NCBI GenBank assembly: GCA_963704035.1
Contig: CAVPGR010000004.1
Location: 868,001 to 932,000, forward strand
Direction of reading: 5' to 3'
DNA length: 64,000 nucleotides
Source: JAOSJL01 sp963704035
GTDB lineage: Bacteria > Actinomycetota > Acidimicrobiia > IMCC26256 > JAOSJL01
The notes beneath the pieces were generated by a model, which was given only the letters and a program-made list of their open reading frames with translations, was not told where the DNA came from and ran no database searches. The translations under genes were made by a program, and so were the position numbers. This document shows positions 16,166 to 24,453 of the stretch, piece by piece. The first letter of the stretch is position 1, and every line of letters begins with the position of its first letter.

Positions 16166-17413
16166 GTGACCCCCACGCTTCGAGCCGCCGCCGTGGTGGC
16201 TGTGGTCGGCGCGGCAGCGCTCCTGGTGTCGCCGGCCCTGGTTCTCGTGGCACTGGTGGTCGTCATCGCGCTCGTCGGCGTGGACATGGCGTTCTCGCGA
16301 TCGTCGCCGACGGGAGAGCGAAAGGTAGCGACCGTCATGGCCCGCGGTGTCCCCAGCGAATTCGGGATCCGAACCTCTGGCCGACCCGGCACGCGGACCC
16401 GCGTCCGCCAGGCGGCCGTCCCTGACCTCACCGTCGAACCGCCCGAGGCCGACAGCGAGATCGAGGGACAGGTCGTGCCCCGGCGCCGCGGGCGTCACGC
16501 ACTTCCCGCTGTCGCGGTCCGCTCGGTCGGACCCCTCGGCCTCGGAGCGTGGACCCACACGCTCGGGAAGCCCGTCGACATCGACGTGTACCCCGACCTT
16601 CCTGCCGCCCGAAAACTGGCGACAGCCGTGCGGCGCGGGAAGTTCCGCGCACCCGGAAGGCGGACCCGCGGGCCTCTTGGCCTCGGAACGGATTTCGAGT
16701 CGGTTCGTGACTACCAGCCCGACGACGACATCCGGCAGGTCAACTGGCGTGCGTCGGCACGACTGGGCCGACCTATGAGCAACCAGTTCCGCGTCGAGTC
16801 CGAACGCGACGTCATCACGCTCGTCGACACGGGTCGGCTCATGGCGGCGCCCCTTGGGGACGCAACCCGCCTCGATGTGGCGCTCGACGCGCTCGCTGCG
16901 GTGGCGATGGTCACCGACGAGGTGGGCGACCGGTGCGGGGTCGTGGCCTTCGACCGCGAGGTGGTCCGGTCGGTGCCTCCGGGTCGAGCCACCGGCCGTC
17001 AGGTCATCCGTGCCACGCACGACCTGGAGCCACGATCGGTGGAGGCCGACTACGACGGCGCCTTCCGGAAGGTGGCCTCCCACAAGCGCGCCTTCGTGCT
17101 CGTTCTCACGGATCTTCTCGACGAAGCCGCCGCGCGGTCACTCCTGCGGGCTGTGCCTGTGCTCGTCCGTCGCCACGTCGTGGTCGTGGGCGGGTCGACT
17201 GATCCCGACCTGACGGCGGCGGTCGACAGCCCACCATCGGGCGACCGCGCCGCGTACCGCGCCGTGGTCGCTCGCGACGTTCTCGAGCGACGCTCGCACG
17301 CGGCGGCCCTCCTCCGGGGTGCAGGCGCAGAGGTTCTCGAGGCTTCCCCCGACCGGCTGGCGGCCGCGTGCGTGGCGTCCTACCTCCGCGCGAAATCGCG
17401 CATGCGACTCTGA
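16166..17413 (+). CDS. DUF58 domain protein (MoxR partner)
   Basis: A 415-residue protein with two N-terminal membrane helices followed by a beta-rich region and the DUF58 block 'GTDFESVRDYQPDDDIRQVN' / 'WRASARLGRPMSNQF', the hallmark of the family. A von Willebrand-factor A-like domain follows ('RDVITLVDTGRLMAAPLG' would contain the degenerate MIDAS site, with D-T-G in place of D-x-S-x-S). DUF58 proteins are predicted substrates or partners of MoxR ATPases. GTG start, in operon with moxR. It converges on the RibD-domain gene. Confidence 0.93.
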   Translation: MTPTLRAAAVVAVVGAAALLVSPALVLVALVVVIALVGVDMAFSRSSPTGERKVATVMARGVPSEFGIRTSGRPGTRTRVRQAAVPDLTVEPPEADSEIEGQVVPRRRGRHALPAVAVRSVGPLGLGAWTHTLGKPVDIDVYPDLPAARKLATAVRRGKFRAPGRRTRGPLGLGTDFESVRDYQPDDDIRQVNWRASARLGRPMSNQFRVESERDVITLVDTGRLMAAPLGDATRLDVALDALAAVAMVTDEVGDRCGVVAFDREVVRSVPPGRATGRQVIRATHDLEPRSVEADYDGAFRKVASHKRAFVLVLTDLLDEAAARSLLRAVPVLVRRHVVVVGGSTDPDLTAAVDSPPSGDRAAYRAVVARDVLERRSHAAALLRGAGAEVLEASPDRLAAACVASYLRAKSRMRL

Positions 17414-17472
17414 GTCCCGTCGCCAGGTGCGATCTCCACAAATGACCGCGACGTGCCACCGTGACGTCGTCG

Positions 17473-18114
17473 TCATCGGATGAACGTGAGGTGCGTGACG
17501 CCGCTGGGCGTCGAGACTGCCTCCACGTCGTACTGCTGCTCCAACGCCTCCAGGCCGTCCCACAGTCGAACACCGCGACCGAGCAGGATCGGCACCTGCA
17601 CGACGTGCAGGTGGTCGACGAGACCCGCGGCGATGAACGCTCTCATCGTGGTCGGGCCCCCGCCGATGCGGACGTCCTGGCCGGCGGCCGCGTCCTGCGC
17701 GACCTCGAGTGCATCCGCCGGCGCGGCATCGAGGAAGTGGAACGTCGTACCACCCTCCATCGGAAGCGACGGGCGCTCACGGTGGGTCAGGACGTACGTC
17801 GGCGTGTGGAACGGCGGGTTGTCGCCCCACCACCCGCGCCACTCCGGGTCGTCGTGCCAGCCCGGAGGGCCGAACTTGCCAGCGCCCATGATCTCCGCAC
17901 CGATCCTGGGCCCGTGGCGATCGGCCATCGCGTGATCGACACCCTCGGTGCCGCCCGACTCGCCGAGGACTTCGCGTCGGCCGAACCGAGTGGCGAGCAT
18001 CCACTCGTGGAGCCGATGCCCGGCGTGGCCGAACGGCGTGTCGAGTGCCTGCCCTTCGCCGGTGCCGAACCCGTCGAGCGAGATCGAGAAGTTGTGGATG
18101 CGGACGCGCGACAT
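17473..18114 (-). CDS. RibD C-terminal (dihydrofolate reductase-like) family protein
   Basis: A 213-residue stand-alone RibD_C/DHFR-fold protein. 'VRIHNFSISLDGFGTGEGQA' is the first strand and loop, 'EIMGAGKFGPPGW' the middle region and 'QDVRIGGGPTTMRAFIAAGLV' / 'HVVQVPILLGRGVRLWDGL' the nucleotide-binding and C-terminal motifs. Stand-alone members of this family are NADPH-dependent reductases of mostly unknown substrate; RibD itself would have an N-terminal deaminase. A clear AAGGAG site precedes the ATG, 10 bp after the SpoIIM-like stop, so the two genes form an operon. Confidence 0.9.
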   Translation of the reverse strand: MSRVRIHNFSISLDGFGTGEGQALDTPFGHAGHRLHEWMLATRFGRREVLGESGGTEGVDHAMADRHGPRIGAEIMGAGKFGPPGWHDDPEWRGWWGDNPPFHTPTYVLTHRERPSLPMEGGTTFHFLDAAPADALEVAQDAAAGQDVRIGGGPTTMRAFIAAGLVDHLHVVQVPILLGRGVRLWDGLEALEQQYDVEAVSTPSGVTHLTFIR

Positions 18115-18124
18115 GGCGGCTCCT

Positions 18125-19132
18125 TCAGGTGGTGGTCGGTCGGATTGCTTGGCCTGTCCCGCGGCGAGATTTCATCGGCCTGTCCGCCGGACGACCCCGC
18201 CAGATCACGAGACCCCAGAACGCTCCGCCGAGCCCGAGTCCCACGGCCAGTGCCTCGCCCAGGCTCAGACCCGAGCCCGTCACGAAGCCCTCCACCAGCC
18301 CGGCGATGACGAGGAGCGCCGCTGTGCCGAGCATCAGCTCCACAGCCGGGCGTGCCTCCTGGGTGAGCGCGTCGACGCGTCGGCGGTGGCCGGGGTCGAC
18401 GAGGGCCCACCCGATGCGCATGCCCGCCACGGCGCTGACCACCATGCACGACAGCTCCAGGACCCCGTGGGGAGCGATCAGCTCGACGGCGACCTGCCCG
18501 TTTCCGGCCCAGAGCGCCATTCCGAAGACGGTGCCCAACAGGACGGCGTTGTAGATGAGGAGCATCGCGGCGGGAACAGCAAAGAGGATCCCTCCCGCGA
18601 ACGCGAGAATGGTGACCCTGATGTTGTTCGTGAGGATCTCTCCCGAGATGCGGGCCTGCTCGTCGGCAGGAATTCCCTGGTCCTGGCCGGTCTCGCGCGG
18701 CGTCGTCACCGACTGGTACTCCGCGGGCGCGAGGCCGCTCGCGGCCACGGGCTCGCGTGTCGCCCACATCATCGACAGGCCTGCAGGCACCACGAGCAGA
18801 AGCACAGCGATCACGAGCATCAGCGGACGCTCCCGGATGCGGCGCCAGTACCCGGTGGTCACGAACTCCCCGACGCTGAGGCGCCGCGGCTCCGACGAGT
18901 ACACGAGCGTGCGCGCCCGCCCCACCAGGTCCTCGAGACGCGCCACGAACGGCTCCGACCCGAAACGCTGTCGGGCGAGCGCCAGATCGGCGGCGGCACC
19001 CCGGTACAGCGCGCCCAACCGCAGAACATCAGCCGGTGGAAGCCGGTCCGGACGGCGCCCGGCGGCATCGACCAGTCCGTCGAGCTCAGCCCAGGTCGAC
19101 CGGCGCTCCCCGATGAACCCGTCGACGGTCAC
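18125..19132 (-). CDS. SpoIIM-like (stage II sporulation protein M family) membrane protein
   Basis: A 335-residue protein: a soluble N-terminal helical part ('ADVLRLGALYRGAAADLALA', 'LVGRARTLVYSS') then about five membrane helices with 'NNIRVTILAFAGGILFAVPA' and 'LIAPHGVLELSCMVVSAVAG', the SpoIIM signature N-N...F..G and H-G-x-x-E. In endospore formers SpoIIM is part of a peptidoglycan-remodelling complex; in actinobacteria the family occurs next to RDD, MoxR and DUF58 genes as here and its role is unknown. I set the start at GTG 19132 from family length; this codon abuts the divergent start of the RDD gene. Confidence 0.88.
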   Translation of the reverse strand: MTVDGFIGERRSTWAELDGLVDAAGRRPDRLPPADVLRLGALYRGAAADLALARQRFGSEPFVARLEDLVGRARTLVYSSEPRRLSVGEFVTTGYWRRIRERPLMLVIAVLLLVVPAGLSMMWATREPVAASGLAPAEYQSVTTPRETGQDQGIPADEQARISGEILTNNIRVTILAFAGGILFAVPAAMLLIYNAVLLGTVFGMALWAGNGQVAVELIAPHGVLELSCMVVSAVAGMRIGWALVDPGHRRRVDALTQEARPAVELMLGTAALLVIAGLVEGFVTGSGLSLGEALAVGLGLGGAFWGLVIWRGRPADRPMKSRRGTGQAIRPTTT

Positions 19133-19876
19133 GTGACGTTCGAGGAGCGTCTCAGCATCTCCACACCGGAGGGGGTCGACTTCGATCTCCCGCTGGCCGG
19201 TCTCGGTTCTCGATTCGTGGCCACGACCATCGACATCCTCATCTGGGGTCTTCCCATCATCGCGCTCCTCCTGGCACTCGGGAGCGTGGACAGCGGATAC
19301 GCGGGCGCCGTTGCCGTTGTCGTGGTGTTCGCCACCGTCTTCGGGTACGACCTGGCCTTCGAGACCCTGAACAGGGGTCGCACCCCTGGCAAGGCTGCAC
19401 TCGGCCTGCGCGTCACCCGGACCGACGGCGGACCGGTGCGGTTCCTCGACAGCGCTGTGAGGAACCTCCTGCGGATCGTCGACTTCCTGCCCCTCCTCTA
19501 CGGGGTGGGGGCCACGGCGATCGTGGTGACCGACCGCAACCAACGCCTCGGCGACCTCGCCGGTGGAACCGTGGTACGACGGGACCACAAGCCGACAGCA
19601 GTTGCCCCGCTGTCGACCCTGACGCCGCCCGTCCATGCGTACGCAGCGTCGTGGGACGTGAGCGCCGTCAGCGACGACGAGATCGTCACCGTGCGCCGGT
19701 TCCTCGACCGGCGCTCCGAGCTGGAAGCCTCGGCGCGTGCCCATCTCGCCGCCGACCTCGCCGCACGCCTCGGACCCCGCGTCGTGGGGCCCCGCGGCGA
19801 CGAATCTCCCGACTTCATCCTGGAGCAGATCGTGGCGGTGAAGTCCGCGCGTCGATCCGGAGGGGCGCCTCCATGA
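19133..19876 (+). CDS. RDD family membrane protein
   Basis: A 247-residue protein. The RDD core is clear: 'LGSRFVATTIDILIWG' (the Arg and Asp pair), 'FETLNRGRTPGKAALGLRVT' and 'VTDRNQRLGDLAGGTVVRRD'. Three membrane helices are followed by a ~90-residue cytoplasmic tail. The frame is open far upstream, but that part is antisense to the SpoIIM-like gene; GTG 19133 gives the normal start. The next gene begins inside its stop codon (ATGA). RDD proteins are uncharacterised transport- or envelope-related proteins. Confidence 0.88.
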   Translation: MTFEERLSISTPEGVDFDLPLAGLGSRFVATTIDILIWGLPIIALLLALGSVDSGYAGAVAVVVVFATVFGYDLAFETLNRGRTPGKAALGLRVTRTDGGPVRFLDSAVRNLLRIVDFLPLLYGVGATAIVVTDRNQRLGDLAGGTVVRRDHKPTAVAPLSTLTPPVHAYAASWDVSAVSDDEIVTVRRFLDRRSELEASARAHLAADLAARLGPRVVGPRGDESPDFILEQIVAVKSARRSGGAPP

Positions 19877-20172
19877 CGCGGAGCCCAGAGGCGCCATCGC
19901 CCCCGCCGATCCCGGGAGCGCCCGACGACAGCCAGGGTCCACCGACGAACGGCATGGCCGTCGCCTCTCTGGCGTGCGGAATCTTCGGCTGGGTGTTCGT
20001 GATCGGGGGTCTGTTGGGGATCGTGCTCGGCATCGTCGCTCTCGGCCAGATCCGGAGGAGTCGGCAGACGACAGAACCTCAGAGTGGGACGGGGCTCGCG
20101 ATCGCCGGAATCGTGCTCGGAGCGATCTTGGGGACGATCTCCGTCGTCATTCTCGTCCTGATATACGGTTGA
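19873..20172 (+). CDS. DUF4190 domain protein
   Basis: A 99-residue protein with a Pro-rich N-terminus (~30 residues) and two transmembrane helices ('LACGIFGWVFVIGGLLGIVL' and 'GLAIAGIVLGAILGTISVVI') separated by the 'ALGQIRRSRQTTEPQSGTG' loop, the DUF4190 pattern. It overlaps the RDD stop (ATGA) and is followed four bases later by a second, similar protein, so the pair is probably a tandem duplication. Function unknown. Confidence 0.85.
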   Translation: MTRSPEAPSPPPIPGAPDDSQGPPTNGMAVASLACGIFGWVFVIGGLLGIVLGIVALGQIRRSRQTTEPQSGTGLAIAGIVLGAILGTISVVILVLIYG

Positions 20173-20176
20173 ACAC

Positions 20177-20518
20177 ATGACACAATCACCGCCACCGCAG
20201 GAACCACTCCCGCCCCCTCCGGGTCAGCCAGCTCAGCCGGGTCCTCCGGGAAAGCAGGGAACCAAGAACGGCCTGGCCATTACCTCGATGGTGCTGGGCA
20301 TCATCGGCATCGTCCTGTGGTTCTTCATCATCCCGCAGATCCTTGCGATCATCTTCGGTGGTGTCGCCCTGATGCAGCTGAAGCGCCCCGAGAACGTCCA
20401 GACGGGTCGGGGCATGGCCATCGCAGGGCTCGTGCTCGGAATCATCAGCATCGCGGTGCTGGTGATTCTCATCGCCACCGCCGACAACTCAGGGTTCTAC
20501 TTCGAAGTCAACTCGTGA
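20177..20518 (+). CDS. DUF4190 domain protein (second copy)
   Basis: A 113-residue paralogue of the preceding gene: Pro/Gln-rich head, then helices 'GLAITSMVLGIIGIVLWFFI' and 'GMAIAGLVLGIISIAVLVIL' around the 'ALMQLKRPENVQTGRG' loop. The loop conserves L-x-x-(I/L)-(R/K)-R and T-G-x-G with the first copy. It lies four bases after that gene, and its TGA overlaps the next GTG. Function unknown. Confidence 0.86.
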   Translation: MTQSPPPQEPLPPPPGQPAQPGPPGKQGTKNGLAITSMVLGIIGIVLWFFIIPQILAIIFGGVALMQLKRPENVQTGRGMAIAGLVLGIISIAVLVILIATADNSGFYFEVNS

Positions 20519-21342
20519 CCCTGCCCTCCGGCGGAACACCTCCCGGGCCTCCGGGTCCGCCGCCGGGTGGCGGTCCGGTCGTACCACCCGTCACGATCGG
20601 GCACACATACGCCCCGCAGTGGCGCAACCTCGGGGTACTGACGACGGCACTGACCGTTCTCTTCTGGTCAGCGGCCGGCGCCGCGGTCCTTCTCCTCGTC
20701 GCAGTCGTCAATCAGCGCGTCCTGGTCGAGGACGTTCTCAGCGGCGAGTTCGTCACTTTCGACGAGGCCACCACCGCCGACAACTTCGTGGTCGCAGCAT
20801 GGCTGCTGTGCCTGGCGTTGTCAGTCGCACTGGGTGTTCTGGTGATCGTGTTCCTGTGGCGGGCCTCGAAGAACCTGCAGGCCTGGGGCCGAACAGGTGC
20901 GCGCCTGGGGCCGGGCTGGTCGATCGGGTCATGGTTCATCCCGTTCGCCAATCTCGTCATGCCGGTGCTCATCATCCAGGACTTGTGGCGCGGGAGTGAC
21001 CCTGCCGCGGGACGTGACGAATGGCGCGGTCGGGTCTCGGGATCGGTTCTCGTCGGATTCTGGTGGGCATCGTGGATCGTCATGTGGTTGCTCGGCAACG
21101 CCACGGGCAACACGTCGGAGACCGACACCTTCAATCAGACAGCCGACGCTCTGCGCCTCGAGAGCACCACGAGCATGGCGTTCGCCGTCGCCTTCGGGAC
21201 GGCCGCGGTCCTCGCCGCCAACGTGTTCCGCACCCTCGGTCGACGCTTCGACGTACTGCGGGGTCTGCCACCGATTCCGGCGGTCCCCCCTCGTTCGTCC
21301 ACCCCTCCTCCCACGGCGTCGCCCCCGCCCCCCGCCCCCTAG
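20515..21342 (+). CDS. DUF4328 domain membrane protein
   Basis: A 275-residue protein with a Gly/Pro-rich N-terminus, four membrane helices and a Pro/Thr-rich C-terminal tail. 'WRASKNLQAWGRTGARLGPG' followed by 'WSIGSWFIPFANLVMPVLII' and 'LWRGSD' is the DUF4328 hallmark (W-x-x-R..N, then W-F-I-P-x-x-N). GTG 20515 overlaps the previous stop; upstream frame is shadow. Last gene of the RDD-DUF4190-DUF4190-DUF4328 operon and convergent with recR, with only four bases shared at the two gene ends. Confidence 0.86.
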   Translation: MTLPSGGTPPGPPGPPPGGGPVVPPVTIGHTYAPQWRNLGVLTTALTVLFWSAAGAAVLLLVAVVNQRVLVEDVLSGEFVTFDEATTADNFVVAAWLLCLALSVALGVLVIVFLWRASKNLQAWGRTGARLGPGWSIGSWFIPFANLVMPVLIIQDLWRGSDPAAGRDEWRGRVSGSVLVGFWWASWIVMWLLGNATGNTSETDTFNQTADALRLESTTSMAFAVAFGTAAVLAANVFRTLGRRFDVLRGLPPIPAVPPRSSTPPPTASPPPPAP

Positions 21343-21953
21343 TCGGTCTCGTCGACCGCTCGGCGACCCTCGAGGGCACGGCCGAGAGTGAGTTCGTCGG
21401 CGTACTCGAGATCGCCGCCGACAGGCAGTCCGCTGGCCAGACGGGTGACGGTGAGACCGAGCGGACGAAGGAGCTTGGCGAGGTACATCGCCGTCGCCTC
21501 ACCCTCCACGTTGGGGTTCGTGGCGAGGATCACCTCGCGCACCTCGTCGCCCTCGAGACGCTGGAGGAGTTCCTTGACGCGGAGTTGATCGGGGCCGACC
21601 CCCTCGATCGGCGAGATCGAGCCCTGGAGCACGTGGTAGCGACCCCGGAACTCGCGGGTCTTCTCCACCGCCACGATGTCGCGGGGCTCCTCGACGACAC
21701 AGATCACCGTGGCGTCGCGTCGTTCGTCCGAACAGAAAGAGCAGAGCTCGCCCTCGGAGATGTTGAAGCATCGCCGGCACCACGACACACGTTCCTTGGC
21801 CTCGACGATCGCCTGCGCAAGACGCCGGGCATCCTCGACGGGCAGCTTCAGGAGATGAAAGGCGATGCGCTGCGCGGACTTCGGGCCCACACCGGGCAGC
21901 CGTCCCAACTCGTCGACGAGTACCTGGACAGGTCCTTCGTAGACAGACGCCAC
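21339..21953 (-). CDS. recR: Recombination mediator RecR
   Basis: A 204-residue protein with the complete RecR layout: helix-hairpin-helix ('LPGVGPKSAQRIAFHLL'), a four-cysteine zinc finger ('CRRCFNISEGELCSFC'), and a Toprim domain ('ICVVEEPRDIVAVEKTREF', 'VILATNPNVEGEATAMYL'). RecR acts with RecF/RecO to load RecA at gaps. The GTG at 21953 gives the usual N-terminus 'ASVYEGPVQVLVDELG'. It follows ybaB by 13 bp, completing the common dnaX-ybaB-recR operon. Confidence 0.97.
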   Translation of the reverse strand: MASVYEGPVQVLVDELGRLPGVGPKSAQRIAFHLLKLPVEDARRLAQAIVEAKERVSWCRRCFNISEGELCSFCSDERRDATVICVVEEPRDIVAVEKTREFRGRYHVLQGSISPIEGVGPDQLRVKELLQRLEGDEVREVILATNPNVEGEATAMYLAKLLRPLGLTVTRLASGLPVGGDLEYADELTLGRALEGRRAVDETD

Positions 21954-21966
21954 GCGTGATGCGCCT

Positions 21967-22299
21967 TCAGCCCAGCATGCCGCCGAGACCGCCGAGGTCG
22001 ACGCCTCCGGCGATGGGGCCCATACGCTCGGCCTGAAGCTCCTGAGCTTTTCGCAGTCCATCACTGACCGCTGCCACGACGAGGTCTTCGAGCATCTCCA
22101 CGTCGTCGGGATCGACGACTCCGGCGTCGATGCTGACCTTCTGGAGCTGGCCACCGCCCGTGACCTCAGCGGTGACGACGCCACCGCCCGCCGTACCCTC
22201 CACGACCTCGGCCTCGAGTACCTGCTGCGCGGAGGCCATGTCCTCCTGCATCTTCTGCATCTGGCGCATCATCTGGTTCATCTGCTTCTGGTTCGCCAT
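21967..22299 (-). CDS. YbaB/EbfC family nucleoid-associated protein
   Basis: A 110-residue DNA-binding protein of the YbaB/EbfC family: an N-terminal helix rich in Met/Gln ('MNQMMRQMQKMQEDMASAQ'), a central beta sheet ('VEGTAGGGVVTAEVTGGGQL') and a C-terminal helix. The family forms tweezers-like dimers, and the gene is nearly always placed between dnaX and recR, as here. Ends with a Gly-rich tail 'GGVDLGGLGGMLG'. Confidence 0.96.
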   Translation of the reverse strand: MANQKQMNQMMRQMQKMQEDMASAQQVLEAEVVEGTAGGGVVTAEVTGGGQLQKVSIDAGVVDPDDVEMLEDLVVAAVSDGLRKAQELQAERMGPIAGGVDLGGLGGMLG

Positions 22300-22351
22300 G
22301 TGTGGCTTCTCCGGCTCGGCCCGCCTGGACGGTGCAGGTTACTTCGCAGGT

Positions 22352-24106
22352 TCAGTTACTTCGGGCGCGTTCCTCGACGACCTCGCCTCCGAACTCCTCG
22401 ACGAACTGGCCGACGGAATCACCCGGGCCGTCATCGGGGTGGACGTCGGTGGTTTCCGTGATGTCGACGATCTCGTCGGGCGTGTCGTCGGAGCCGTCGT
22501 CCTGTGAGGACGCGTCGCCGGTGCCCGCGGGATCTTCCACCGGAACACCGCGGGACTCGGGTGGGCGACCGGTGAACGCCTCGTGTGGGACGAGCTTGAA
22601 CTTCGGCGTACGGGGAAGCCTCTTGCCGAGTTCGTCGCGGATTCGGGCGGCGCCTTCCCGAAAACGCTGGTTGATGACGTCGAACCGGCCCGGTGGTACG
22701 CCGAAGACCGCAACGCCCTCGTCGACCTCGATGGGCTGCGCGTCGTGAACCGACCGGCGGAGCTTCGATTCGAGAGCCTCCAGCGTTTCGGACCAGGCCA
22801 CGATGAGATCGTCGAGCGACAGAGGGATCACCGACTTGTCCTCCGACTTCTCCACATCGGGCGGCTCCTCCGAGGACGAAGGCGCGGCAGGCTCGGCGTC
22901 TCGAGGTGCGACCGATCCGAGCGCCGGGCGAGACGCGGCCGATCGCTGTGACGACGGCTCGTGTGCAACCTCGGCTGTTGCTCCCGGTGGTGGCGCCGCC
23001 GCGGGCCTTGCACCCGACGCACCCTGCGCCACGACGCTCTCGAGACGGTCGATCCGCTCGGCGAGCGCCTGCAACGGTGGACCCGTGTCGTGTCGGGCGA
23101 GACGAACGACAGCGACCTCGAGAACGAGACGGGGATCAGGAGCCGCGGTGGAGCGCATGTCGATGATCGCCGCTCCGAGGGTCTCGAGCGAACGCACGAG
23201 CGCGGCCTTGCCGAGCGCGTCGCCCAGCCGTTCGAGTTCGACGACCTCGTCGGCGGGAACATCGACCGGTGCATCCGGGCCGGCGACGGTCACGAGGAAA
23301 CAGTCGCGCAGCGCCCGAACCAGATCCTCCGCGATCTGGCGGGGCTCTGTACCCGCGTCGAGGAGGCCGGCGACGCCAAGGAGCGCGCCCGCGGGATCCT
23401 CATCTGCCACGGCGTCGAGCACCGCCACGCGGCCCTCGAGCGGAGTGGATCCGAACAGCGCTGTGACCGAGGCCTCGTCGACCGTGCCGCCTCCGTGCGC
23501 GAGCGCCTGATCGAGGAGCGACACGGCATCGCGGGCTGATCCAGCTCCACGCCGAGCGATGATCTCGAGCGCCTCGGGCTCGGCTTTCACCTCTTCGCGC
23601 GTGCAGAGATCGGACAGGTGGCCGGTCAGCTCGTCGGTGGTGAGGAGGCGAAACGCGAAGTGCTGCGTGCGCGAGCGAATCGTCGGTAGGACCTTCTCGG
23701 GTTCGGTGGTGGCGAGCACGAACACGACGTGACCGGGAGGCTCCTCCAAGGTCTTCAGGAGCGTGTTGGTCGCCGCGGGCGTGAGCATGTGGGCCTCGTC
23801 GAGGACATACACCTTCTTGCCACCGCCTGCGCTGCGGTAGGCGACGCGCTCGAGAAGCTCGCGCATGGCTTCGACCGACCGGTTCGACGCCGCGTCCTGC
23901 TCGATGACGTCGAGCTCGCCGCAGCCGAGCTCGGCGGCGAGGATGCGTGCCGTCGTGGTCTTGCCGGTACCGCGGGGGCCCGAGAAGAGATAAGCGTGGC
24001 CGACGCGGTCTTCGGCGAGAGCGTTGCGCAACGCCGTGACGACGTGCTCCTGGCCTACCAGTTCGTCGAAGGTCTGGGGTCGGTACTTGCGGTAGAGCGA
24101 GGCCAC
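22352..24106 (-). CDS. dnaX: DNA polymerase III subunit gamma/tau, lacking the zinc module
   Basis: A 584-residue clamp-loader ATPase. Walker A is 'FSGPRGTGKTTTARILA' (residues ~41-55), Walker B 'VYVLDEAHMLT', SRC motif 'IRSRTQHF', followed by the collar domain and a long Pro/Ser/Glu-rich linker with a tau-like C-terminus. I chose GTG 24106 ('ASLYRKYRPQTFDELVGQ'). Odd point: after 'ARILAAELGC' the usual insert with four zinc-binding cysteines is missing, and the sequence runs directly into 'GELDVIEQDAASNR'; only one Cys remains. The flanks stay in frame, so it is either a genuine in-frame loss or an assembly deletion. Downstream genes ybaB and recR are in the same operon. Confidence 0.94.
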   Translation of the reverse strand: MASLYRKYRPQTFDELVGQEHVVTALRNALAEDRVGHAYLFSGPRGTGKTTTARILAAELGCGELDVIEQDAASNRSVEAMRELLERVAYRSAGGGKKVYVLDEAHMLTPAATNTLLKTLEEPPGHVVFVLATTEPEKVLPTIRSRTQHFAFRLLTTDELTGHLSDLCTREEVKAEPEALEIIARRGAGSARDAVSLLDQALAHGGGTVDEASVTALFGSTPLEGRVAVLDAVADEDPAGALLGVAGLLDAGTEPRQIAEDLVRALRDCFLVTVAGPDAPVDVPADEVVELERLGDALGKAALVRSLETLGAAIIDMRSTAAPDPRLVLEVAVVRLARHDTGPPLQALAERIDRLESVVAQGASGARPAAAPPPGATAEVAHEPSSQRSAASRPALGSVAPRDAEPAAPSSSEEPPDVEKSEDKSVIPLSLDDLIVAWSETLEALESKLRRSVHDAQPIEVDEGVAVFGVPPGRFDVINQRFREGAARIRDELGKRLPRTPKFKLVPHEAFTGRPPESRGVPVEDPAGTGDASSQDDGSDDTPDEIVDITETTDVHPDDGPGDSVGQFVEEFGGEVVEERARSN

Positions 24107-24182
24107 GTGCCGACTGTACCGTGATACGAACCGTGCACCCACCGTCGACCCGGCGCCGCGGGACGCGTGATCCCGTCCGGGG

Positions 24183-24401
24183 CTCAGACCAGGCAACCCT
24201 GCGGCACACGGGCTGAGCCGCTGAGAGCTGCTTCCTTCCGGACCTGACTCGATTCACGGTGTCCCGTTGCGCAGGACCCGGCCCTCGACACCTCGGTCGG
24301 GACGCGAAGTCCACGGCGGTCCGACCCTCGGGTGGGAGTTCAGCCCCCGTGACGTGGATTCGGGGTACAGAGAACCACGAGCTCCCCACCTAGCACGGTC
24401 C
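24183..24401 (-). ncRNA. ffs: Signal recognition particle RNA, large bacterial form
   Basis: Read on the minus strand, domain IV is unmistakable: AGGTCCGGAAGGAAGCAGC (24230-24250 region). The 5' part begins GTGCTAGGTGGGGAGC (24396-24381) and contains CTGTACCCCGAATCC, GGGGCTGAACTCCCACC and GTGGACTTCGCG, which match the Alu-domain half of long SRP RNAs of Clostridia, Thermus and related bacteria; the 3' end GTGTGCCGCAGGG pairs with CCTGCGCAACGGGAC. The total is about 220 nt, against ~100 nt for a 4.5S type. It lies ~75 bp upstream of dnaX in the same direction, a common location. Ends are approximate. Confidence 0.9.
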
Positions 24402-24453
24402 GCTCCTTCATCGTAGCGGCTTCCCTTTGCCTCGCCTCGGGCGTAGCCGCGGC

